A stretch of DNA of 64,000 bases. Origin: Pseudodonghicola xiamenensis DSM 18339 (lineage in GTDB: Bacteria > Pseudomonadota > Alphaproteobacteria > Rhodobacterales > Rhodobacteraceae). How positions within the stretch are numbered: the first letter of the stretch is position 1; every line of letters starts with the position of its first letter. Made by a program: the position numbers and the translations under genes. The stretch spans positions 45,769-109,768 of the forward strand of contig NZ_KE386893.1 in the NCBI RefSeq assembly GCF_000429365.1. The letters are read 5' to 3'. Positions 1-8,606 of the stretch are shown here, piece after piece. The notes beneath the pieces were generated by a model that did no database searches, was not told where the DNA came from, and saw only the letters and a program-made list of their open reading frames with translations.

Positions 1-489
1 TGACATGGCGAAGATTCCGAAGCCCGGCGCGCCGGTGGTGACAAAGGGCAGCCGGGTCCAGAAACGGGTATAGAGACGGGTGAAACGCTGCTGCTGCGGG
101 GCGATTTTCGGGGTCCCGCCAGCATAGCGCGGTGCCTCGGTCGCCAGCGTTTCGGTCAGCTCCGCAAGCAGCGGCGGCGACACCAGAACATCGGCGTCCA
201 GATAGGCGCGCACATCGCCTCGGGCCACCGCGTCTCCATGGTTCAGCGCCCCCAGCTTGCCGCCTTCGGCGCGCTCCTCGACCAGCAGGTGCCAGCCGCG
301 CAGGGAAAAGCGCTCGTCCCAGGCCCGGGCCCGGGCGGCGGTATCGTCACGGCAACCGTTCGGCACCACGATCACCTCGGCCAGCCATCCTTCGGGCAGC
401 GGATCTGAGGCGCAGAGCGCCCCCAGACAGCCGTCGATCCAGGCGCTTTCGTTATGGGCGGGTAATATGACGCTGAGAGTACGGGTCAT
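1..489 (-). CDS. Family 2 glycosyltransferase, C-terminal part outside the window
   Basis: The first 163 residues of a GT-A-fold glycosyltransferase are visible; the gene runs off the left edge. The N-terminus reads LSVILPAHNES and is followed by EVIVVPNGCRDDT and AYLDADV, which are the nucleotide-sugar binding strand and the DXD-type metal site of family 2 enzymes. Such proteins transfer a sugar from a nucleotide donor on the cytoplasmic face of the membrane. The start ATG overlaps the stop of the upstream exported protein as ATGA, so it is the most distal visible gene of the 16111-to-1 operon and probably translationally coupled. The acceptor and sugar are unknown. The late part of the visible stretch (FTRLYTRFWTRLPF) suggests a membrane-associated C-terminal region as in exopolysaccharide enzymes, but this is inference. 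Confidence 0.85.
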   Translation of the reverse strand, partial: MTRTLSVILPAHNESAWIDGCLGALCASDPLPEGWLAEVIVVPNGCRDDTAARARAWDERFSLRGWHLLVEERAEGGKLGALNHGDAVARGDVRAYLDADVLVSPPLLAELTETLATEAPRYAGGTPKIAPQQQRFTRLYTRFWTRLPFVTTGAPGFGIFAMS

Positions 490-2216
490 AAGAAGGCTCT
501 GATCGCCTCCCAGCGCGGATTATCGTCGGACAGATGGCGCAGCGCCCCCCAGCTTCCCCATTTGCCGGGCTTGTTCACATCGGAAAAGACGTTGAACATC
601 CCGCCGCCAGCGGCGTGCCAGCCGTTGATCAACTCGGTATAGAGCGTGCCCATTTCCGCCGTGTAATTCAGGTGGGTGAAAAAATCGGTCAGGTCGTCGG
701 CATCGACCATCGGGCCGATTCCGACCACATGGGTGCCACCTTCGTACATTACCAGATCCAGGCCCCATTTCTTTGCCACTTCGGCGTGATGGGGGAAGAC
801 GGTTCCGATCAGCCAGCTCAGCGACCCCTCCGGCTCGCCGCTGGCCAGCCCGTCGCGCAGCTCGGCCCAGGCGAGCGCGGTGGCCGCGTCATATTTGTGA
901 TCCGCGACATAGGCCTCGCGGTCGGTGCCGCCCAGACGTTTCACCGCCGCCACCCCTTCGGCCAGATCGAGACTGTCCATCAGCCATTGCCGCACCAGGC
1001 CGGCGCGATCCTCGGTCCCCAGTCCGCCCCCGAAATAGCCGGTGATCGCATAGGCGTCGAAGGCGCTGGCGATGCTTGGTGAATCGGGCTGTTCCCGGGT
1101 CAGAAGCGGGGGCTCGAAGATATCGGCCTCGAGCCCGAGCCATCCGGTCTGTGACGAGATCACGTTGATCAGCCGGTCGCGCGCGCCGGTGGCGTCAAAG
1201 ACTTCGGCGCACAGGCGCGCGACCTCGGCGGCACGCAGCGCGTAATACTGTACCCAGGCGTTGTCCTTGCCCCAGCGTTTCTTGGCCATGTCGTCGGCCC
1301 AGCGGGCCTGGGGGAACTGCCAGTTCCAGACTTCGTTCGAGAATTCCATGTAACAGTGCAGATCGTGCCACAGCGTGTTGCGCGCCAATGTGGCAAATCG
1401 CTGGACGAAACCATCGTCCGCGGTATGGGGGATGTTGAACCAGGCATCGACCCCGATCCGGTTGGCCAGATCCAGCATCACCTCGGCCGGAACGCCGCGC
1501 AGCCCATAGGTGTAATCGCTGACCTGCGGCCGGCTGTCCCAGGTGGTTTGCGGGGTCTCGTTGGTCAGCATCCAGTCCATGAAGCGGACCGCCTTGAAGC
1601 CTTCGAGGATGCGCAGGAAATCCGGGTTGAAGACTGCGCCGGCATCGAAGGCGCGCAGATGCTCTTCCCGCACGATGGTGATGTTGCGGACATAATCACC
1701 GGACTTGCTGCGGTCGGTGCGCTGGATGCGGATGATGACCGCGCCGTCGCCGGGGGTGAAATCAAAGCTCACCTCATTGCGGCCATAGCGGACGTTCTGG
1801 CCGCGTCCGCTGACCTCGACGATGCCATCGCCCTCGAACCGCAGCACATAGCGGCCTTTGAGCGAGGCTGCTTTTTCTGGCAAATCGGTCAGCACCACCG
1901 TACCGATTGATCTTAACTCAGGCGGAATCGCCATGGGCCAGCCGTGATCGTCCAGATACCCGGCCCGCGCCAGATCGGCGTGGCCGGCGCCGCCCCATTG
2001 GCCGGGCTTGTGTCCGATCCAGGTCCGTGCGGTCTTCATCACGTCGAGGAACGGCTGCTCCGGGCTCCAGTCGTTGACGCCATTCAACCCGATACACATT
2101 GGCACCGGCCCAACCGGGCGCGGCGCATCCGGCGCGTCCTGCGCGAAGGCGTGGTGGGGCAGGGACAGCGCCAGCGGCGACAGCAGGGTGGATTGCAGCA
2201 GGGTGCGGCGTCTCAT
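486..2216 (-). CDS. Exported protein resembling a clan GH-A glycoside hydrolase
   Basis: This 576-residue protein starts with a signal peptide (two or three arginines, then a leucine-rich core and AFAQD). No exact family is recognised. The middle contains YMEFSNEVWNW, where Asn-Glu resembles the acid/base of clan GH-A (beta/alpha)8 glycosidases, and the C-terminal part contains LVMYEGGTH, where the Glu could be the nucleophile. A segment of about residues 95-165 looks like a beta-sandwich insert. The likely place of action is the periplasm or cell surface. It lies in the PKS/NRPS-polysaccharide operon, with ATGA overlaps on both sides, so it may trim or modify the glycan made by the neighbouring glycosyltransferases. 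The glycosidase assignment rests on two short motifs and is moderate; a non-catalytic glycan-binding role is possible. Confidence 0.6.
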   Translation of the reverse strand: MRRRTLLQSTLLSPLALSLPHHAFAQDAPDAPRPVGPVPMCIGLNGVNDWSPEQPFLDVMKTARTWIGHKPGQWGGAGHADLARAGYLDDHGWPMAIPPELRSIGTVVLTDLPEKAASLKGRYVLRFEGDGIVEVSGRGQNVRYGRNEVSFDFTPGDGAVIIRIQRTDRSKSGDYVRNITIVREEHLRAFDAGAVFNPDFLRILEGFKAVRFMDWMLTNETPQTTWDSRPQVSDYTYGLRGVPAEVMLDLANRIGVDAWFNIPHTADDGFVQRFATLARNTLWHDLHCYMEFSNEVWNWQFPQARWADDMAKKRWGKDNAWVQYYALRAAEVARLCAEVFDATGARDRLINVISSQTGWLGLEADIFEPPLLTREQPDSPSIASAFDAYAITGYFGGGLGTEDRAGLVRQWLMDSLDLAEGVAAVKRLGGTDREAYVADHKYDAATALAWAELRDGLASGEPEGSLSWLIGTVFPHHAEVAKKWGLDLVMYEGGTHVVGIGPMVDADDLTDFFTHLNYTAEMGTLYTELINGWHAAGGGMFNVFSDVNKPGKWGSWGALRHLSDDNPRWEAIRAFL

Positions 2217-3178
2217 TGGGCGACTCCGGTCTTGGGATAGGTGGTCACGATCTGCCAGACGGTATCCTGCATGGCGCGGGCGGCTTCGGCATCCGGGGCA
2301 GTGGCAGGGGTGCCGTCGGCACGGGTCAAGGCATGGGGCAGACCCAACGGAGACTGCCCATAGAGCACGGCGTAATGGGTAAGTGCCACCAGATAATTGC
2401 CCAGATCGCTGGGGTGGATCGGATCGGGTGTGCCATCGGGCCGAAGCGCGAAAAGATCTTCGCGCTGGCGGATATTGCCGATGCCTCCCTCATCCTCCAG
2501 CCGCCGGACGAAGGCCGCCATCACCTGACCTGCCGGGATCACATGGGCAGGGCGATGGCTGGTGTCATTGGTAAGATCGTCCAGATCGGGCAGCAGAAGC
2601 TTCCGCTCCCACAGCTCGGGCAGATCACGGTCGAGCCGGTCGAGCCAGCCCTCGGCGGTATCGAGCGGGTGCCAGGTCTCGTAGAGATAGACACGGGTGG
2701 AGGGCGAAGCCGCCCGCGCCAGATCGGCCCATTTCCGGAAATAGCGGGGGCTGTCGTGGTAGCGGATGGCGTCGCGCAGTTCGACCATCTCGGTCAGGAT
2801 GACGGCGTCGTAATCGCCTGAGCCGATCGCTTCGCGCGCTGGGCGGAAATGGGGGGTGTCGTTTTCCTCGGCAAAGCCGTTGATCGGCAGGTCGGGCTCC
2901 CAATGTTCTTTCAGCGAGGTGCCCCAGCCCAGTTGCAGATCATAACGGTATCCGGGCCCTGCAAGCTGGGCCAGCATTGCCGGCATATCGCGGCCGACCA
3001 GGCTGTGGCCCAGGTGATAGACGGCCAGCGGATGATCGGGCGGCGGCAAGGGGGCGGCATAGGCGGCAGAGATCGCTGCCGCATCGGGTAGGCGCGGACG
3101 CGGCGCTAACGTCCAGAGGGCGGCGGCAAGGAGTGCAACCACAGGAAAGGCAACAAGGATAATCGTACGCAAAGTCAT
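2213..3178 (-). CDS. Membrane-anchored SGNH/GDSL-like hydrolase candidate
   Basis: The protein has 321 residues. Residues about 4-24 form a hydrophobic N-terminal anchor or signal. Soon after comes VYHLGHSLVG, a Gly-His-Ser element that sits where SGNH hydrolases carry their nucleophile serine block. The C-terminal part has DPIHPSDLGNYLVA, which resembles the D-x-x-H catalytic pair of the same fold. SGNH enzymes act as esterases, or as O-acetyltransferases in alginate and peptidoglycan systems. The gene is the third last in the operon, with an ATGA overlap to the GH-A-like gene, and 68 bp separates it from the PPTase gene upstream. Removal or addition of an acyl group on a secreted glycan would fit, but the family call is by motif only. 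Confidence 0.5.
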   Translation of the reverse strand: MTLRTIILVAFPVVALLAAALWTLAPRPRLPDAAAISAAYAAPLPPPDHPLAVYHLGHSLVGRDMPAMLAQLAGPGYRYDLQLGWGTSLKEHWEPDLPINGFAEENDTPHFRPAREAIGSGDYDAVILTEMVELRDAIRYHDSPRYFRKWADLARAASPSTRVYLYETWHPLDTAEGWLDRLDRDLPELWERKLLLPDLDDLTNDTSHRPAHVIPAGQVMAAFVRRLEDEGGIGNIRQREDLFALRPDGTPDPIHPSDLGNYLVALTHYAVLYGQSPLGLPHALTRADGTPATAPDAEAARAMQDTVWQIVTTYPKTGVAQ

Positions 3179-3246
3179 GTGTCGGCGGGCCTCAAAAGGG
3201 TCGGTCGCGTCGGCATCATATCATGTAGGGCGGCAGGGGCGCGATT

Positions 3247-3954
3247 TCACCTGTGAAGGGCAATCGCTGTGATGATGAGGCCGCCGGAAATGACATAGTT
3301 GCCCGACAGGTGGCTGGCCGTGGTGAACGGCGGGACGGCATGCAGAAAACGGACGGTGAATTTGCCGCAGACCAGCGGCATTTCAGCGTTGAAGTCGAGC
3401 TCCAGCGTCTGAAAGCCGAACACCTGGCGCGAGGCGGGGTATTGCGCCTTATAGGCGCATTCCTTGGCGCTAAAGATCAGCTTGGCCATAAGGCCCTGCT
3501 GCGTTTCGGGCAGGGGGGCGAGGCGTTCGGCCTCCGCGTCGGTACAGATCGCCGGGATCAGGTCAAAAGGCAGCAGCGTGGCCTCTTCGAGATCGAGACC
3601 GAGGGCAGCGAAGCTGCCCGCCTTCGCCACCGCGGCGAGGCAGGTGGTGGAACAATGGCTGATGCTGCCGACCAGCCCAGCGGGCCAGACCGGAGCGCGG
3701 TCGCTCCCGTGGAGAATGGGCCGTGCTGGCTCGCCGAGCCGTGCCATCGCGTGCCGCGCCGCGGCCCGCCCGGCTGCGAATTCGCGCAAACGGCCGGGCT
3801 GTGGTCGGGTCAGCCCCGCGCGTTCCTCGGGCCAGGGGGAAGGTTGCGGCGCGCGCGGATCGGTTTCGGCCAGGGCCACACCGACGGGAAACAGCCCCCG
3901 CGCCAGGTTCAGCGCGGAGGGGGGCGGCTCGGATCTTCGGGCCGGAGCGGTCAT
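3247..3954 (-). CDS. 4'-phosphopantetheinyl transferase (EntD/Sfp type)
   Basis: This enzyme moves the phosphopantetheine arm of coenzyme A onto a serine of carrier-protein domains, turning apo- into holo-PCP or holo-ACP. The 235-residue protein carries the two family signatures: GLDLEEAT (magnesium-binding acidic residues) and FSAKECAYKAQYP (the W/F-x-x-K-E-x-x-x-K block). The start ATG overlaps the NRPS stop as ATGA. Its targets are very probably the PCP serine of the neighbouring NRPS-like protein and the ACP serine of the polyketide synthase. Having a dedicated activator in the same operon argues that the assembly line is functional. Length and motifs are normal for the EntD branch. Confidence 0.92.
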   Translation of the reverse strand: MTAPARRSEPPPSALNLARGLFPVGVALAETDPRAPQPSPWPEERAGLTRPQPGRLREFAAGRAAARHAMARLGEPARPILHGSDRAPVWPAGLVGSISHCSTTCLAAVAKAGSFAALGLDLEEATLLPFDLIPAICTDAEAERLAPLPETQQGLMAKLIFSAKECAYKAQYPASRQVFGFQTLELDFNAEMPLVCGKFTVRFLHAVPPFTTASHLSGNYVISGGLIITAIALHR

Positions 3955-6900
3955 CCCGCCCGCATCCGACGACGGTCGCGCATGGCGCGCCGCTTGGACA
4001 TGGTTTCGCTGCGGTCGGCCTCATCCATCGGCTGCGGGCCGTCGGGCTCGGGCTCTCCGCCGCCGCCCAGATGGTCCGCCAGCCCGCCAAGCGTGGGGAA
4101 GCGGAAGATATCGGTGATCGACAGATCGGGCCGGTTCAGCGTCTGGCGGATTTCCCGATGCGCCTGCACCGCCAGCAGCGAATGGCCGCCAAGGCCGAAG
4201 AAATTATCCTCCATGGTGATCTCGGTGGCGTTAAGGCCGAGGATACGCGCCCAGATCGCCGCGATCTGGGCCTGGGCGCCGCCCGTTACCGGGGCTGTGG
4301 CCCCGGGCGTGACACTGTCGGCGATGGCCGGGCGCAACTGCCGGGTGAGCTGCGGCGCCGGCAGCGCCTTGCGGTCGATCTTCTTGTTCGGTGTCAGCGG
4401 GAAGGCGCCGAGTTGGACGATATGTGCGGGCACCATGACCTCGGGCAGGTGACGGGCGAGGTCGGCGCGCAATACCGCCTCGTCAACGGCGCCGTCGGCG
4501 GTGACATAGCCGACCAGCCTGAGGTCGCCGGGCGCCATCTGACGCGCCACCACCACGGCGGCACTCACGCCCGGCCAGGCGGCCAGGGCCGCCTCGATCT
4601 CGCCGAGTTCGATGCGCTGGCCGCGGATCTTGACCTGATGGTCGGTGCGACCGAGGAAATCGAGCTTGCCGTCGATCCGCCAGCGCACCAGATCGCCGGT
4701 GCGGTACATGCGCAGGGGGTGCGGACCGGTCAGGACGATTTCGGGCGCGAAGGGATCGGCGGGGAAGCGTTCTGCTGTCAGCTCTTCGCGCTCCCAATAG
4801 CCACGGGTCACCCCGGCTCCGCCGATATAGAGCTCTCCCGGAACGCCGATGGGGGCGGGGCGGCCCGCCTCGTCCAGCACGTAGACGCCGGTATTGGCGA
4901 TCGGTGTGCCGACATTGACGGTGCCGCGGGGGGCGGGGCCCACCGCCTCGCAGGTCGACCAGATGGTGGTTTCGGTCGGGCCGTACATGTTGTGGATTTG
5001 CGCCCCGGTGCATTCGCGCAGATCGGCGACCAGATCGCCGGGCAGCGCCTCGCCGCCCACCAGCAGATGCTTGACGCGGCCAAGCGCCAGCCGCGCCTCG
5101 TCGTTCATCGCGATCATCCGCGCCATCGAGGGCGTGCATTGCATATGGGTGACGTTGTGGCGGATGATCTGCGCGGCGAGCGAGAAATCGTCCGCCTCGG
5201 GCTCACTGGGCGCATTGGCCCGCTTCAGCACCTGGGCGATCGGCTTCAGCCCCTCCAGCACCAGATCGGGGGCGATGCCGTAGTCGATCAGACAGGCGAT
5301 CTCGTCGACACCGATGCGCTTGAGCTGTTCGACGCGGGCCAGACCGTCGGCCACCGTGCCGAAAAGGCCCGAATCCTCGAAATACCGCTCGAAGGCGAAA
5401 TCGAGGATCGCCTCCAGTTCTTCCTCGCCCAGCATGCCCAGATCCATGTCGAAGGCATTGCTCACCCCCTTGGGTTTCTTGAAGGCGGGGAAGGCCCAGG
5501 CGTATTGCTTGATCAGCGCCGCAGCCGAACGCAGGTAGTCCTTCATCGGCCCGCGCGCGACCTTGGCCGCCTGTTCGCGCGTCTCGGCCAGATAGCTGTG
5601 CAGCATCAGGGTCACGGTGAAATCGGCCGGATCATGGCCGGCCTCGCGCAGGGCGGTGTGATAGAGGCGGATTTTCTCGCCCACTTCCTCGATCGACTGG
5701 CCCAGCAGGTGGGTCAGGACGTTGGCGCCGATGCGGCCGGCCTCGATCCAGGTTTCGGGGTTGCCGGCGGTGGTGACCCAGATCGCCAGTTCCTTCGACA
5801 CCGGCCGGGGCTGGGTAACCACGGCGTGCATCGACCCGTCGGCCTTGGGGAATTCCACCGCCTCGCCACGCCAGAGCTTGCGCAGGGTTTCGATGGTGGC
5901 GAACATCGCCGGCTTGTTGGCGGGCGGCGTGTTCTCGGGGCGCAGGATGAAATCGTCGGGCTGCCAGCCCGAGGCGATGCCAAGCGCCACCCGCCCGTTG
6001 GTCAGGTTGTCGATTACCGCCCATTCCTCGGCAATGCGGGCCGGATGGTGCAGCGGAGCGACGCAGCTTCCCGCGCGCACGGCGATGTTCTGGGTTACCG
6101 CCGCGACAGCGGCACCGGTGACGGCGGGATTCGGATAGGGGCCGCCGAAGGCGTGGAAGTGCCGTTCCGGCGTCCAGACCGCGTTGAAGCCGTTGGCATC
6201 GGCGAATTTGGCGCCTTCCAGCAGCAGTTCGTATTTCTTCGGGCCGACGCCGTCGTCATTGCCCCAGTACATCAGGTTGAAGTCGATCCGCCGATCGCTG
6301 ACCGCCAGCGGGCCCTTGGAGACCACGGCGCGGTTTTCATCCCCCGACAGCACCAGCTTGAAGCCGCGGGCCAGCGTCCAGAACAGTTCGAGGACAGAGA
6401 TGTCGAAGCTGAGGCTGGTCACCGCGAACCAGGTGCCGTTTTCTGGCACGCCGATGCGGTCATCCATGCCGGCAAAGAAGTTCGACACGTTGCGATGTTC
6501 GACCATCACCCCCTTGGGCAGGCCGGTGGAGCCCGAGGTATAGATCAGATAGGCCAGATCCGCTCCGTTGGCGCCGCCGTCGACATTGGCGGCCTCGGCC
6601 CCGAGGCCCTCGACCTTGAGGATTTGCGCCGCATGTTCGGGCAGGTCGCCCTCAAGCGCCGCCGAGGTGACGATCATCTGCGCCCGGCTGTCGCGAATGT
6701 AATGGGCGATCCGGTCGGCGGGATAGACCGGGTCGAGCGGCACATAGGCGCCGCCGGCCTTGAGGATACCAAGGGCCGCGATCACCAATTCCGGCGAGCG
6801 ATTGAGGAACAGGCCGACATGTGCTCCGGGCGCCACCCCCATGCCGCGCAGGGCGGCAGCCACGCCGTTGGCGCGGGCGTTCAGATCGGCATAGCTCAGG

Positions 6901-8597
6901 CTCTGATCCTCGAAGACCAGCGCGGTGGCCTCGGGGGTCTTGGCGACCTGCTGCTCGAAGGCGAGATGAATGGTCAGCTCGGGATCGAATTCGGCTTGGG
7001 TCGCGTTCCAGCTTTCCACCGTCTTGCGGCGTTCCGAGGCGGGCAGGATGTCGAGCGCGTCCAGAAGGCTGTCATCGGTGGCACTGGCGATGGCGGCAAA
7101 GGCCTTTTCCAGCCGCCGCGCCAGCAGCTCGGCCGCGTCTTCGTTCAGCCGGGTCTTGTCGATATAAAGCGTCGCGCGTTCGTCTCGCAGGGAGACGGTG
7201 GCGATGCTGTCGGGCACCGGGCCGGTGCCGCACAGCCCCAGCGCGATCCCCGGCGCACCGGTCCAGGTGATCTGCGGGTCGCGGGCGATCAGATCGCGGA
7301 CGATGCCGCCGGCCGCGGCCATGTCCCGCGCGGCGGCCAGCGCCTGGCCGGTCTCGGCCAGGGTGGCGCCGTTGCGCACCTGCAGCGGCACCCAGCCGGA
7401 GATATAGCCAGGTGCCAGTTGTTCCGAGGCGACGACGGCCGGGGTGGTCAGGGCCACATCGGCGAAGTCCTCGCCGCTGCTGGACAATCCCCAGGCCAGC
7501 GCCGCCAGCGCAGCGCGCTCGGGGCTGAGCCCGTCCGGCAGGGCGATGCGCAGGGCGTCCCACTCTGGCGCCGCTGTGGCGGCATGGGTCAACGGCACCG
7601 GCATCGGATGCATCGCCGCCAATGCCCGGCGCCATTGCGCCTTGTCGCGGATCGCGGCGGAGATCGCGTTGGTCAGATGCGAGGCCTGGGTGGCAGCGGG
7701 CGAGGGGAGGGAGGCCCCGGGGCTGACCAGATCGGTGGCGGTGAGGGCGATGCCCTCGGGGGTGGTGAGCGCCGACAGCCGCAGCGCGCCTTCGCTGGTC
7801 GCAACCGTCAGGCTCTGGCCGTCAACTGCCATCACGCTACCGGGCAGGCCCTGCGCCGGCCCTGCCGGATCGGCCTTGCCGATCAGCACCACCTGACCGG
7901 CGATCTCGATCTTCGGGCAGGCGATCGGGTTCCAGTAGCCGCCGAAATCCAGGGCGCGCACCAGCGCCGCCAGTTGGCTGGCCGGACGATGGAAATTCAG
8001 CCGCGCCGCCGCCTCGGGCCGGGCATCACGGGGGTAATAGCTGCGCAGGTTCAGATCCTGCACCTGCCGGTCGGGCGCGCCGGTCTCAAGCTGGGCGATC
8101 AGCCGCGGGAAGCTGTCCATCGCGGCGGCATAGCACTTCGAATTCAGGGTAAAGGCGGTGTCCTCGGGGGCGATGGCGACCGGCTCCTGCACCAGGATGT
8201 CGCCTTCGTCGATGCCGCCTTCGATCACGTGCCAGGTGATGGCGTAATCGGTTTCCTGGTTGATCAGCGCCCAGACCGGCGCGTTCAGGCCGGCATAGCG
8301 TGGCAGCGGGCCGTCATGGAAGTTGACAGCGCCCTTGGCGGGCAGCGTCAGCACCGCGTCGGGGATCACGTTGAGGTTGGCGATGGACAGGAGCCAGTCG
8401 AAATCCCCCGCCCCGAACCGTTCTGCCAGTGCGGCGATCTTGGTTTCGACCGGCAGGCCCAGGCCTTCGGCCCAGGTGCGGATATCGGGATCGCGCGAGA
8501 CCACGGCGCGGATGGTGTGGCCGGCATCGCGCAGGGCGTCACCGCAACCGATCAGGAGGGATTCGTTACCAATAAGTACACAGGAAAAAACGGTCAT
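3951..8597 (-). CDS. NRPS-like protein: formyltransferase, half condensation domain, adenylation domain with inserted luciferase-like monooxygenase, PCP
   Basis: Residues 1-290 are a methionyl-tRNA formyltransferase-like unit with N92, H94 and D130 in the expected catalytic positions. Residues about 310-530 look like the C-terminal half of a condensation domain and lack HHxxxDG. The adenylation domain starts near 545 (A3 LIYTSGSTGLPKG at 684-696, A4 around D732). It is interrupted at about 755-1125 by an FMN-dependent luciferase-like monooxygenase of the MupA/Atu3671 type, then resumes (A5 NMYGPTETT at 1203, A7 RTGDLVRW, A8, A10 PNKKIDRKAL). A PCP follows with S1473 in LGGHSLLA. Hand alignment with GrsA gives pocket residues D, I, L, Q, L, G, M, I, W, K, one change from the glycine code I recall (DILQLGLIWK). 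There is no thioesterase. A basic tail of about 35 residues ends the protein. Nine bp separate the start from the upstream glycosyltransferase gene. Confidence 0.93.
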   Translation of the reverse strand: MTVFSCVLIGNESLLIGCGDALRDAGHTIRAVVSRDPDIRTWAEGLGLPVETKIAALAERFGAGDFDWLLSIANLNVIPDAVLTLPAKGAVNFHDGPLPRYAGLNAPVWALINQETDYAITWHVIEGGIDEGDILVQEPVAIAPEDTAFTLNSKCYAAAMDSFPRLIAQLETGAPDRQVQDLNLRSYYPRDARPEAAARLNFHRPASQLAALVRALDFGGYWNPIACPKIEIAGQVVLIGKADPAGPAQGLPGSVMAVDGQSLTVATSEGALRLSALTTPEGIALTATDLVSPGASLPSPAATQASHLTNAISAAIRDKAQWRRALAAMHPMPVPLTHAATAAPEWDALRIALPDGLSPERAALAALAWGLSSSGEDFADVALTTPAVVASEQLAPGYISGWVPLQVRNGATLAETGQALAAARDMAAAGGIVRDLIARDPQITWTGAPGIALGLCGTGPVPDSIATVSLRDERATLYIDKTRLNEDAAELLARRLEKAFAAIASATDDSLLDALDILPASERRKTVESWNATQAEFDPELTIHLAFEQQVAKTPEATALVFEDQSLSYADLNARANGVAAALRGMGVAPGAHVGLFLNRSPELVIAALGILKAGGAYVPLDPVYPADRIAHYIRDSRAQMIVTSAALEGDLPEHAAQILKVEGLGAEAANVDGGANGADLAYLIYTSGSTGLPKGVMVEHRNVSNFFAGMDDRIGVPENGTWFAVTSLSFDISVLELFWTLARGFKLVLSGDENRAVVSKGPLAVSDRRIDFNLMYWGNDDGVGPKKYELLLEGAKFADANGFNAVWTPERHFHAFGGPYPNPAVTGAAVAAVTQNIAVRAGSCVAPLHHPARIAEEWAVIDNLTNGRVALGIASGWQPDDFILRPENTPPANKPAMFATIETLRKLWRGEAVEFPKADGSMHAVVTQPRPVSKELAIWVTTAGNPETWIEAGRIGANVLTHLLGQSIEEVGEKIRLYHTALREAGHDPADFTVTLMLHSYLAETREQAAKVARGPMKDYLRSAAALIKQYAWAFPAFKKPKGVSNAFDMDLGMLGEEELEAILDFAFERYFEDSGLFGTVADGLARVEQLKRIGVDEIACLIDYGIAPDLVLEGLKPIAQVLKRANAPSEPEADDFSLAAQIIRHNVTHMQCTPSMARMIAMNDEARLALGRVKHLLVGGEALPGDLVADLRECTGAQIHNMYGPTETTIWSTCEAVGPAPRGTVNVGTPIANTGVYVLDEAGRPAPIGVPGELYIGGAGVTRGYWEREELTAERFPADPFAPEIVLTGPHPLRMYRTGDLVRWRIDGKLDFLGRTDHQVKIRGQRIELGEIEAALAAWPGVSAAVVVARQMAPGDLRLVGYVTADGAVDEAVLRADLARHLPEVMVPAHIVQLGAFPLTPNKKIDRKALPAPQLTRQLRPAIADSVTPGATAPVTGGAQAQIAAIWARILGLNATEITMEDNFFGLGGHSLLAVQAHREIRQTLNRPDLSITDIFRFPTLGGLADHLGGGGEPEPDGPQPMDEADRSETMSKRRAMRDRRRMRAG

Positions 8598-8606
8598 TTG
8601 CTGTCC

